Assembly: GCA_032622095.1 (NCBI GenBank) | Contig: CP136067.1 | Location: 197,184,052-197,248,051, forward strand | Length of the DNA: 64,000 nt | Direction of reading: 5' to 3' | DNA from: Siphonodentalium dalli | Taxonomy: Eukaryota > Mollusca > Scaphopoda > Gadilida > Siphonodentaliidae | Shown: positions 11,925 to 22,700 of the stretch, piece after piece | Layout: each line of letters starts with the position of its first letter | Numbering within the stretch: position 1 is the stretch's first letter | Notes under the pieces: generated by a model | What the model was told of the DNA's origin: nothing | Seen by the model: only the letters and a program-made list of their open reading frames with translations | Databases searched by the model: none | Made by a program: the position numbers and the translations under genes

Positions 11925-12655
11925 AGCTAGAGGGTCTCCGTTGGGGGTGTCCACCTTAATAATTCCAACTGCACCCCCCTTGAATCAGACCAGAGACAGG
12001 GTTTGGCATAATTCCATTTGCATCCCCCCCTTGAATCAAACCAAAACACCCCTTAAATCAGACCAAAGGTTTTGCATAATTTCATTCCCTCCTTGCACCT
12101 AAGTGTTCATAGGCCTAATAACCTATTTATAAACCATGGTTCGATCTACCCGGTATGATAATATTCATATATTTTGAACCTGAAAATTGTAAAATTAAAT
12201 CCTAACATCTAGTGGTCTAACTTAAGACAAATGCTCACGACTACGGGCAATAGACCAGGACACACCGGGCCGACGTGAGAAAATTTTTAAAACTAAACAA
12301 GAAAAATCGCCAAATCCTAGCATCTAGACTGACCTCAAGCATTCCTAATGTTGGAAATTTCAAACCTCATACTCTCTCTTAGTTTGGAAAATTTCCAACT
12401 GATGACCATTTCAGTCAACAATTTTAACCAAATGTAGTAAAATATTGTTTTCTTAAACTTATTAGCAGTTTTTTTATAGGCCACGGGGAAGGACCAGGAC
12501 ACACCGGGCCGACCATGGTTCGGCCCGGTATGCGAAAATTTTGAAATCTGAAAAATAAAATCGCAAAATCCTAGCATCTAGACTAGCCTCAAGCATTGGA
12601 GTTGGAAATTTCAAACCTGACACCCCGACTCACGATCGAAAATTTCCAACAGTTT
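11925..12655 (+). repeat. Interspersed repeat family R1, copy 1
   Basis: Shares ordered blocks with 45665-46435 and 47270-48010: a C-rich start, CCATGGTTCGATCTACCCGG, TCCTAACATCTAGTGGTCTA, ACCAGGACACACCGGGCCGA, CCTAGCATCTAGACTGGCCT, and GTTGGAAATTTCAAACCTGA. One block forms a palindrome (CCGGGCCGACCATGGTTCGG). Copies are diverged and internally duplicated. No protein is recognisable. Confidence 0.85.
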
Positions 12656-12777
12656 ACTGATGACAATTCCAGTGATATCCCGGCATATTTGTATGGTGTT
12701 ATTGAGACAGACCGAAGATATTTTAGGCTGTTGAAGCTTTATTTGGCCGTTTTGTTGGATAAAGGGTTAAAAATGAG
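12656..12777 (-). mobile_element. Truncated TTAA MITE end
   Basis: Matches the terminal ~120 bp of the elements at 14101 and 21482 (ATATTTGTATGG, GAGACAGACCGAAGATATTT, TAGGCTGTTGAAGCTTTATT). It finishes with GTTGGATAAAGGG followed by TTAA, the same terminus and target site. The other end is missing and is replaced by R1 sequence. Confidence 0.85.
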
Positions 12778-12792
12778 TTTTCGAGATACTGG

Positions 12793-13040
12793 GTGACGTT
12801 TTGCACGTTTAGGAGACCATGGGTGTCTTTTTGCACGTTTAGGAGATCATGGGTGTCTTTTTGCACGTTTAGGAGATCATGGGTGTCTTTTTGCACGTTT
12901 AGGAGATCATGGGTGTCTTTTTGCACGTCTAGGAGATCATGGGTGTCTTTTTGCACGTTTAGGAGATCATGGGTGTCTTTTTGCACGTTTAGGAGATCAT
13001 GGGTGTCTTTTTGCACGTTTAGGAGATCATGGGTGTCTTT
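12793..13040. repeat. 30-bp minisatellite, about 8 copies
   Basis: The unit GGGTGTCTTTTTGCACGTTT AGGAGATCAT repeats with period 30. Because 30 is divisible by 3 and the unit lacks stops, frames stay open on both strands (SFCTFRRSWV on plus, KDTHDLLNVQ on minus). That is expected from the repeat itself and is not evidence of a protein. Confidence 0.95.
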
Positions 13041-13059
13041 TTCCATGAAACAAAGACCA

Positions 13060-13130
13060 ATTCAGCAACAACAGACCGTTCGAATGAATACTTTTGTAAC
13101 TGAATGGGAGAATCCTTTAGTAAATAAAGG
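13060..13130 (-). mobile_element. TTAA MITE fragment
   Basis: Read on the minus strand: TTAA, CCCTTTATTTACTAAAGG, then CCATTCAGTTACAAAAG. This matches the terminus of the miniature element family seen at 20623, 35165 and 42010. Only one end is present. Confidence 0.6.
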
Positions 13131-13141
13131 GTTAAGAAAGT

Positions 13142-13225
13142 CATTGAATTAATTCAGACTGTCCGTTCATAACGGAGGCCACATTGAATTAATTCAGACT
13201 GGCCGTGCATAACGGAGGCCACAGG
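13142..13225. repeat. 46-bp direct duplication
   Basis: TTGAATTAATTCAGACTGTC CGTTCATAACGGAGGCCACA is repeated once with two substitutions. No function is visible. Confidence 0.85.
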
Positions 13226-13394
13226 TTTGAGACGCCACGAAAAGGTTGTTGGTAGTATTATTAAATTAGAACAGTTGGTTCAATCGAAAACATTTATATG
13301 GCATCGACAATTATAAATAACAAGATAAACCGGAAGAAGAAAACGCATAAGCCAACAACTGAAAATGTATGGGAGGCCCTTTTCACATTTATTA

Positions 13395-13497
13395 TTTATT
13401 TGCGCTTAAGCGCAAATATGTTTCTAACAATTTATTTGACCTTAATCGCAAATCATTTGCGCTTAAGCGTAAATCATTTGCGCTTAAGCGAAAATAC
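13395..13497. repeat. Cluster of GCGCTTAAGCGC palindromes
   Basis: The palindrome ATTTGCGCTTAAGCGCAAAT and decayed versions occur four times here, and again at 14046-14100, 49180-49470, 49956-49980, 50500-50550 and 50890-50935. The motif repeatedly lies next to TTAA-type elements. The central TTAA of the palindrome is itself a possible target site. Confidence 0.85.
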
Positions 13498-13519
13498 CTA
13501 ACACTCTCTTACTTCCCTC

Positions 13520-13990
13520 CGATTTTGAATGATTGAGTCCATCTCATAGTAGCTGCCCCATACAGACTTGAAAGATGAAAAAAAAAACATATTTCCATAT
13601 GCATATCAGCATCTCTGCCCTGGTGTCACAATAATTGATGCCTCACTTCCAGAGCCTAGTATATTCTATTAAAGGGACATTTCCTGCACAGATATATACC
13701 ATTTCCATAGTCATAAAAGGGAATTAGGGGTAACTGGGGGGGGGGGGGGGGGGTTGCTTCCCTCATATGGAGTACTTATTGACTTGAAAATGGGGAAAAC
13801 CCCTATTTTCATATTATCAGCATCCCTGCCCGCAAGAATTTGTGTCTCCATCCCAGAGACCTAGTATATTTTATAAAAGGGACATATCCTGCACAGAGGT
13901 ACACAATTTCCATGGTCATAACAAGGGAATTAGGGTTACTGGGTGATTGCTTCCCTCATATGGTGGGCCTATATGGGCTTGAGTGGTGTG
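13520..13990. repeat. ~200-bp tandem repeat, 2.2 copies, with a poly-G run
   Basis: Blocks at about 13540-13755 and 13756-13946, with a partial third to about 13985, share GGGACATTTCCTGCACAGAT, CCATAGTCATAA AAGGGAATTAGGG and TTGCTTCCCTCATATGG. A run of about 20 G lies at about 13735-13754. Confidence 0.85.
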
Positions 13991-14100
13991 TTTAGGCCTG
14001 TGCCATTTAAAATTAATTCAGGGGGGATCAATGCCTATGAATTTTTATTTGCGCTTAAGTGCAAATCATTTGCCATTAAGCGCAACTGATTTTCGCTTAA

Positions 14101-14470
14101 CCCTTTACCCAACAAACCGGCCAAAACCGGCCAAATAAAGCTTCAACAGCCTAAAATATCTTCGGTCTGTCTCAATAGAACCATACAAATATGGATATCA
14201 TTGGAATCGGCTCCTTGACCACATTGTGATAGTTACAGTTATGCCCTGTGCCAATGCATTCTCTTATATATGCGAGTCGACCATAGGTCGCCTCGCATAT
14301 ATAAGAGAATGCATTGGCCTAAAAAAAATCTCTTTTTACGATTTTTTCTTACATTCTTTAACAATTTTATAATTTTTAATGTGTTAAGCCAATGCATTCT
14401 CTTATATATGCGAGGCGACCTATGGTCGACTCGCATATATAAGAGAATGCATTGGCACAGGGCCCTTAGC
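14101..14470 (+). mobile_element. TTAA MITE with twin hairpins (inverted relative to 21482-21873)
   Basis: TTAA at 14097-14100 is followed by CCCTTTACCCAACAAACCGG. The first 150 bp equal the reverse complement of 21730-21873. Then come two hairpins: 14252-14317 and 14391-14457, each of the form CCAATGCATTCTCTTATATA TGCGAG, loop CCATAGG, and its complement, bracketed by CCCTGTG and CACAGGG. The right terminus with TTAA is lost at the junction with the 42-bp minisatellite. Confidence 0.88.
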
Positions 14471-14494
14471 ATGCGCACTCCCAGAATATGTGAG

Positions 14495-15645
14495 ATGTTC
14501 TCATTATTATTTCTGCATCGATTACGCTGGTCATCAGGTCTTACTTTATTATTTCTGCATCGATTACACTGGTCATCAGGTCTTACTTTATTATTTCTGC
14601 ATCGATTACACTGGTCATCAGGTCTTACTTTATTATTTCTGCATCGATTACACTGGTCATCAGGTCTTACTATATTATTTCTGCATCGATTACACTGGTC
14701 ATCAGGTCTTACTTTATTATTTCTGCATCGATTACACTGGTCATCAGGTCTTACTTTATTATTTCTGCATCGATTACACTGGTCATCAGGTCTTACTTTA
14801 TTATTTCTGCATCGATTACACTGGTCATCAGGTCTTACTTTATTATTTCTGCATCGATTACACTGGTCATCAGGTCTTACTTTATTATTTCTGCATCGAT
14901 TACACCGGTCATCAGGTCTTACTTTATTATTTCTGCATCGATTACACTGGTCATCAGGTCTTACTTTATTATTTCTGCATCGATTACACTGGTCATCAGG
15001 TCTTACTTTATTATTTCTGCATCGATTACACTGGTCATCAGGTCTTACTTTATTATTTCTGCATCGATTACACTGGTCATCAGGTCTTACTTTATTATTT
15101 CTGCATCGATTACACTGGTCATCAGGTCTTACTTTATTATTTCTGCATCGATTACACTGGTCATCAGGTCTTACTTTATTATTTCTGCATCGATTACGCT
15201 GGTCATCAGGTCTTACTTTATTATTTCTGCATCGATTACACTGGTCATCAGGTCTTACTTTATTATTTCTGCATCGATTACACTGGTCATCAGGTCTTAC
15301 TTTATTATTTCTGCATCGATTACACTGGTCATCAGGTCTTACTTTATTATTTCTGCATCGATTACACTGGTCATCAGGTCTTACTTTATTATTTCTGCAT
15401 CGATTACACTGGTCATCAGGTCTTACTTTATTATTTCTGCATCGATTACACTGGCTATCAGGTCTTACTGTATTATTTCTGCATCGATTACACTGGTCAT
15501 CAGGTCTTACTTTATTATTTCTGCATCGATTACACTGGTCATGAGGTCTTACTTTATTATTTCTGCATCGATTACACTGGTCATCAGGTCTTACTTTATT
15601 ATTTCTGCATCGATTACACTGGTCATCAGGTCTTACTTTATTATT
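14495..15645. repeat. 42-bp minisatellite, about 27 copies
   Basis: The unit ATTACACTGGTCATCAGGTC TTACTTTATTATTTCTGCATCG repeats with period 42 (for example 14521 and 14563). As 42 is divisible by 3, two plus-strand frames stay open for over 400 codons (LLFLHRLHWSSGLT and YYFCIDYTGHQVLL); I treat both as by-products. On the minus strand every unit carries AATAAA, and the array lies 0.8-2 kb downstream of the MyD88 stop codon. Confidence 0.95.
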
Positions 15646-16452
15646 TTAAGAAGTATGATCTGTTTGACTGTATTGATGCAGTCTGTTGTTTGTCCATTTC
15701 AATTTTAGGTTAAGCTGTTCTGCTCCGAATTTCCTGTGTTTGGCAACAAGAAGGGCCCTGGAAACGGAGGCTCCTGCACTAAAAGCGGGCCCTGGATTCA
15801 GACTAGGAGGAGAGTATTGGACTTTCCGACCCAGTTTGTATTTTCTTCAGACGAGCCAGTGCCACGTTTTTGCTTGGATATGATACTGCACTCGTTTCTG
15901 TTAGTTTTAGTTTGGACGACTCATTAAATGGAATAGGAGATGACCTAGTTTGAGCTTCTCTGATAATCGATGAGCTGCTTTGTCCTCTGGACTGCTGACC
16001 TGGAATGATATTTAGATTAAAGTGATGTGGAACACTTAGGTAATCGAATAAGAAAAAAACACTTATCTTGTCAATGTAGTTAAAGACGCATAATCCAAAT
16101 TAACGCTCCCAAATTACTATTTTTTTTTTTAGCTTCAAGGGTAAACATTATTTGATTCGATTCCAGGAACACAGCCATCAAATCTCAGAGTGATCAGATA
16201 TCGATTTTTGAAATTTGTATTTCCCGAGTTATGTAATTTTTGGCGCCCTGGCAAATAATCGACAAGCCGACCGTCTCGGACAAAATTGCAGATGGAGATG
16301 GATAACTCTAAAATCAAGTGGCTTTGGGTGTTGGATATTTGACAATCCGGCCATATTTCGTGGAATGGTCATTGAACTTACTATCTGAATATTTTCTAAG
16401 GGAACCACTTGTCAATGAGTATTTAGTATTAAAGGGTTAAAATAACTTACTC
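15646..16452. other. Presumed MyD88 3' UTR/flank; decayed repeats
   Basis: No gene is recognised. At 16115-16235 a diverged piece of the TTAA foldback arm can be seen (ATTATTTGATTCGATTCCAG, ATCAGATATCGATTTTTGAA). At about 16345-16440 the minus strand shows TTAA, CCCTTTAATACTAAATACTC, matching the CCCTTT miniature family end. If MyD88 transcripts extend past 16453, this is 3' untranslated sequence. Confidence 0.5.
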
Positions 16453-16772
16453 TCAGATATATTGGATGCCGCTGCATGTTGAGTATGATGCTGACGATGA
16501 GTCGGAGAGAGACTCTATACTTTCGTATGTCGGGTCAGACGATTCCCAGTTCACCGATCCATCAAAACTCACACTGGTTGATCGCAAAAACGTCTCATTG
16601 GTTATCATGACTTCTTTGGTGTCAAATGGTGCAGTAATAGCACTCGCTAGTCGCTCCCATGACCATCTCATGCGATCTGGCTTGGTAAAGTCACAGATCG
16701 TGACAAATCGAAGTATCTCCGGAAATGGGATGTTTTCTAACAAAACCGGAATGAGCTTTTTACTTCTTGCAC
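16453..16772 (-). CDS. MYD88: MyD88 last coding exon: TIR C-terminal half and tail
   Basis: The acceptor TTATTTTTCAG lies at 16773-16783, and the exon begins with two bases of a split codon (T+GT, Cys). It encodes ARSKKLIPVLLENIPFPEIL then RFVTICDFTK, the beta-strand and helix characteristic of MyD88 TIRs, followed by the box-3 region WSWERLASAI. The vertebrate box 3 has FW here, so the phenylalanine position is changed to serine. After the TIR come about 60 residues rich in Ser, Asp and Glu, ending CSGIQYI and TGA at 16453. The tail is unlike vertebrate MyD88. A plus-strand open frame across the same DNA (16466-16783) is a shadow. Confidence 0.95.
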
Positions 16773-19700
16773 CTGAAAAATAAGAAAAGATATTGACGAA
16801 GCTGTCAATTTAGTGTTGTGTAAGTCATAAGGACCAGCCCAGAAGAAAAATCAACAGAACACATTTCGGTACCTTGACAAAACCAACATGTTCGCAGTTT
16901 ATTTGAACGGATAAGTTGATAATACAATGTTTGGAGCTTACTATTTCAAATGGTATATATACTACATGGAATATGTTATATAATGTGATCTGGGCATTCA
17001 AAAACCAAAATCAAGAATATCATAAAAATCAGAAATGCGAAGTCGAGTTCAGGTAGTTACGCGAAACATGGGCTTGGACGAAGCTGTCAATTTAGTGTTG
17101 TGTACGTCACAAGGACCAGCCCAGAAGTTTCAAATTGGGAGAAGTCACTTCTTCATGTTTGGTTATTAGGGAGAAATGAACTGTTATCACGGAGAAGTAG
17201 TAACGGCTGAAGTTCAATTCACACCCTACCATAACACTTCTATGATCTAATTAGTTTTATGAAACGCAAGAGCCCATTTGCAAAACCATTATAGTGAGTA
17301 AGAACGCCATTATATTAAATCAAATTAGCTGTTGGGATATAGAAATACTGGTATATGAGATAGTCATTTCTCCCTGGGACAGAAATGGGGAGAAGTGGCA
17401 CATTTTAGGGAGAATATGTCTCCCAAGTAGCCATCTGGGCTGGGCACTGGAGTACGACCAGATCACACCCATCCTGAACTATTGTAGTTATATTATATTT
17501 AATTACATGTAATAATATTTGAATATGGATATTGCTTTTTGTAAATTTGATAGAAGAGCAAAACCAGTGTGAATGATTATTCACGATGCGTTATACGACA
17601 CGGAAGTCAATTAACATTCAATCACTCTAAATATTGTTACAAAGGAGAGATTGTGTCGCTACGTTAATGTCATATTGAAAGGCATACTTGTGCCATTACT
17701 AAATAAAAGATCAGCCGACCAGTGTCCCCCGACAACGTGGCAAGTCGATGCCGCTTTGTTAAAGAAATAAAAAAAAATGTTGAAATGTTCTAAGTCGAAA
17801 GGGTATATAAAAATATTGTTACGAAGGAGAGATTGTGTCGCTACGTTAGTGTCATCTAGAAAGGCATACCTGTGCCATCATGTTAATGTCATCTAGAAAA
17901 GCATACCTGTGCCATCATGTTAATGTCATCTAGAAAGGCATACCTGTGCCATCATGTTAATATCATCTAGAAAGGCATACATGTACCATCATGTTAATGT
18001 CATCTAGAAAGGCATACTTGTGCCATCATGTTAATGTCATCTAGAAAGGCATACATGTACCATCATGTTAATGTCATCTAGAAAGGCATACATGTACCAT
18101 CATGTTAATGTCATCTAGAAAGGCATACTTGTGCCATCATGTTAATGTCATCTAGAAAGGCATACATGTACCATCATGTTAATGTCATCTAGAAAGGCAT
18201 ACATGTACCATCATGTTAATGTCATCTAGAAAGGCATACCGTGCCATCATGTTAATGTCATCTAGAAAGGCATACATGTACCATCATGTTAATGTCATCT
18301 AGAAAGGCATACATGTACCATCATGTTAATGTCATCTAGAAAGGCATACATGTACCATCATGTTAATGTCATCTAGAAAGGCATACATGTACCATCATGT
18401 TAATGTCATCTAGAAAGGCATACATGTACCATCATGTTAATGTCATCTAGAAAGGCATACATGTACCATCATGTTAATGTCATCTAGAAAGGCATACATG
18501 TACCATCATGTTAATGTCATCTAGAAAGGCATACATGTACCATCATGTTAATGTCATCTAGAAAGGCATACATGTACCATCATGTTAATGTCATCTAGAA
18601 AGGCATACATGTACCATCATGTTAATGTCATCTAGAAAGGCATACATGTACCATCATGTTAATGTCATCTAGAAAGGCATACATGTACCATCATGTTAAT
18701 GTCATCTAGAAAGGCATACATGTACCATCATGTTAATGTCATCTAGAAAGGCATACCGTGCCATTACTAAATAAAATAAGCTCGCACAAAAGGTCGCAAA
18801 ACACATTTTATTTGGAGACTGTTCATTTGTTGTAATATAATTAAGACTGCAAGATGTCTGTGCACTGGGATGCGCGTCTCAAAGTTTAAAAAAAACGGGG
18901 AAATAGTCTCATTCAACTATAATAGATAGAGAGTAATCATTTGATTGAACTGGTGACGTGAAATAATTCACGAGAGGCAGGGATGTTGTACAAACACAAG
19001 AACGCATTGAGTGTTTAACAAAATAGTCCCTACCGTGAATTAATTATTTCACGTCACGAGTTCAATCAAGTGATTATTGTGTTTATTATATTATATTGCA
19101 CTATAAACAACATGATGATATAAAACATTTAAATATCCGTTAAACGTCAAAGCAACAAGATTTATAATAAAACAATTTCCTGTTTTCCAGAGAATATTGA
19201 TTTGTAGCGCTAACAGAACGTGCAAGTAAACAATATATTGTAATTCAATCCACCAAAATAAGTGACAGAAACTGTACGAAATGCACTTTTTATCGGCATT
19301 ACATGCCATACGAAGTGAGATATCCTTTTTTCGGAGATCAAATATCTGGGTACGTTCCATGGGTTTACTCGGAACAGCGCCCGAACAACTTCCAGTGAAC
19401 ATTATCTATTGTAAATATATGTGAGTGGTTGACTCGATTACGTGACTCCTGGCTGCATGGTGACATATTTACGCTCGATCAGCGGCCAATGCTGGTAAAT
19501 CGAAACTAAAGATAGCAACTCTCGACCAATCAGAATTCGTGTTTCAATTAAAATCTTCAATAAAGCACAGCACCACTAAATTATTTTTTTGGATAGCAAT
19601 GAGGTGACGGATACTTCAACTTCTAGGACTAAGCCTGAGTTTAGTGTGCCTGTCGATAATGATTATATCTTATGCTAATTAACTCCAGATTAATTGGATT

Positions 19701-22700
19701 ATGAATGGACAGAAAATACAGTAGGCTGTATAAAATGGCGATCCTTGGTTATATCCCATAATACTCTTTATCCGGTGTACATATAATAATGCCCGGGTAT
19801 ATTTTTAAGATGTTATCAAAACTCAATAAACAGGACATTACACTGTAATTTGCAGAATGAGGTCCACAGGGGTGAATTTATTGACCCTATCCCACACAGT
19901 GGGCTAGCATCACCAAATTCACCCTCTTGTGACCTCATTCTGCATGGCCTCATTTGCTATGGGAGACATAGACTCAGATTGAAATTCCCGAATGGTGAAC
20001 ATTGTGATGTATTGGGAACCTCGAATATGCAATATGTCGTTTGCCAATTTGGGGATATAGAGAAACTAAACTAAAAAAGAAATAACATCTATGTGAAGTA
20101 GTTTCTATAGAAATTTGATAAAAAAGAAACGTTGCAGAGAATATGAGACCTAAGCAGAATGAGGACCACAGAGAGTGAATTTAGATTCTGCAAATGACAG
20201 CACCTTATTCTCAGCCCTGTCAAGGATACATAGCGTACCAACTCCCATATACACGAACAGAGCAGTGGGCATGTATGTCCATGTTGCATGCACAGAATGA
20301 TGATTGGTAACTTATGCATAAGACTTCTTACATAGGGAAAGAGCTTGAGTAAATTTAGTCTGGAAGTCACACTGTATGCTCCGTAGGTAACTGGACGACA
20401 TTATGATTATCATTCTCTTACACCTGAAATCAAATCAGATATTTAGTCTGGAAGTCACACGGTATGCTCCTCAGGTAACTGGCAGATAATATGATGATCA
20501 TTCTCTTACACCTGAAAGCAAATCAGATAAATTTAGTCTGGAAGTCACACTGTATGCTCCGTAGGTAAATCGACGATAATATGATTATCATTCTCTTACA
20601 CCTGAAAGCAAATCAGATACTTTAACCCTTTCAATAATCAGTTCAATCATCGATGATTGAAATCCCATTCAGTTATAAAAGTATACAATCATCAATGATT
20701 GAAATCACCCATTCAGTTATAAAAGTATACATTGGAATGGTTCATTACTCAATCATCGATGATTGAAATCACCCATTCAGTTATTAAATTATACATTGGA
20801 ATGGTTCATTACTCAATTGGATTGGTTATATTGGTGACACAAGTGCAGAAAGAAGAAAACGAAATCAATTAAATACCCACATAGATCACATTATACACAA
20901 CCTATTACATATTACATAACATTTGGAAGAGGAACCAAAAATATATATATTCCATCAGAATACGGAACAACAGTGGCCAAGGATGTCCACCAAGTGACAT
21001 AGATTCTCAGATTCACACCAAGACTTCCCCCATTCTTTACCCCAGAATACATCATAATTAAGAGACTTAGTTATTCCCCTTCCATTAAGATTATAGCCTG
21101 GCAGTAGAGACCAGATACAAATTAACAGAACACACTTCGGTACCTTGACAAAACCAACATGTTCACAGTTTATTTGAATGGATAAGTTGATAATACAATG
21201 TTTTGGAGCTTCCTATTTCAAATGGTAAATACTATATGGAATATGTTATATAATGTGATCTGCATGGGCATTCAAAATTAAGTGGGCCTTTACTGTGTCT
21301 TCAAAATGTGTTTGATGAATTTTTTTTAGTCATTGTTGTTGTTGTGTTCCCAGAAAGAGGGCTTTTAATATAATAACTTTCACAAATGCAAACCAAAATC
21401 AAGAATATCAGAAAAATAAGAAATGCGGGGTCGAGTTCCGGTAGTTACGCGAAACATGAGCTTGGATTGAACGTGCATTAACCCTTTACCCAACAGAACG
21501 GCCCTGTGCCAATGCATTCTCTTATATATGCGAGTCGACCATAGGTCGCCTCGCATATATAAGAGAATGCATTGGCCTAACACATTAAAAATTATAAAAT
21601 TGTTAAAGAATGTAAGAAAAAATGGTAAAAAGTGTTAAAAAAAGGTTGTTTTTAGGCCAATACATTCTCTTATATATGCGAGGCGACCTATGGTCGACTC
21701 GCATAAATAAGAGAATGCATTGGCACAGGGCATAACTGTAACTATCACAATGTCGTCAAGGAGCCGGTTCCAATGATATCCATATTTGTATGGTTCTATT
21801 GAGACAGACCGAAGATATTTTAGGCTGTTGAAGCTTTATTTGGCCGGTTTTGGCCGGTTTGTTGGGTAAAGGGTCAATCGTAACTGGTTATCATACACAA
21901 CACTGTTAATCGTAACTGGTTATCATACACAACACTGTTAATCGTAACTGGTTATCATACACAACACTGTTAATCGTAACTGGTTATCATACACAACACT
22001 GTTAATCGTTACTGGTTATCATACACAACACTGTTATTCGTAACTGGTTATCATACACAACACTGTTAATCGTAACTGGTTATCATACACAACACTGTTA
22101 ATCGTAACTGGTTATCATACACAACGCTGTTAATCGTAACTGGTTATCATACACAACGCTGTTAATCGTAACTGGTTACCATACACAACACTGTTAATCG
22201 TAACTGGTTATCATACACAACACTGTTAATCGTAACTGGTTATCATACACAACACTGTTAATCGTAACTGGTTATCATACACAACACTGTTAATCGTAAC
22301 TGGTTATCATACACAACACTGTTAATCGTAACTGGTAATCATACACAACGCTGTTAATCGTAACTGGTTATCATACACAACACTGTTAATCGTAACTGGT
22401 TATCATACACAACGCTGTTAATCGTAACTGGTTATCATACACAACGCTGTTAATCGTAACTGGTTATCATACACAACGCTGTTAATCGTAACTGGTTATC
22501 ATACACAACACTGTTAATCGTAACTGGTTATCATACACAACACTGTTAATCGTAACTGGTTATCATACACAACACTGTTAATCGTAACTGGTTATCATAC
22601 ACAACACTGTTAATCGTAACTGGTTATCATACACAACACTGTTAATCGTAACTGGTTATCATACACAACACTGTTAATCGTAACTGGTTATCATACACAA

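Noticed and set aside
12723-13152. Frames with 10-residue repeats on both strands
   Set aside because: A 30-bp repeat keeps both strands open; no flanking coding sequence.
14270-15713. Plus-strand open frames of over 400 codons with 14-residue repeats
   Set aside because: They exist in two frames simultaneously because the 42-bp unit has no stop in those frames and is divisible by three. No start context, splice sites or non-repeat domain supports a protein.
16466-16783. Plus-strand 105-codon frame
   Set aside because: Antisense shadow of the MyD88 TIR exon, which has recognisable motifs and splice phases on the minus strand.
20089-20370. Minus-strand 93-codon frame starting MTSRLNLLKL
   Set aside because: It reads part of the middle TIR exon in the wrong frame and continues into the intron; the correct frame gives CDFQTKF with valid splice sites.
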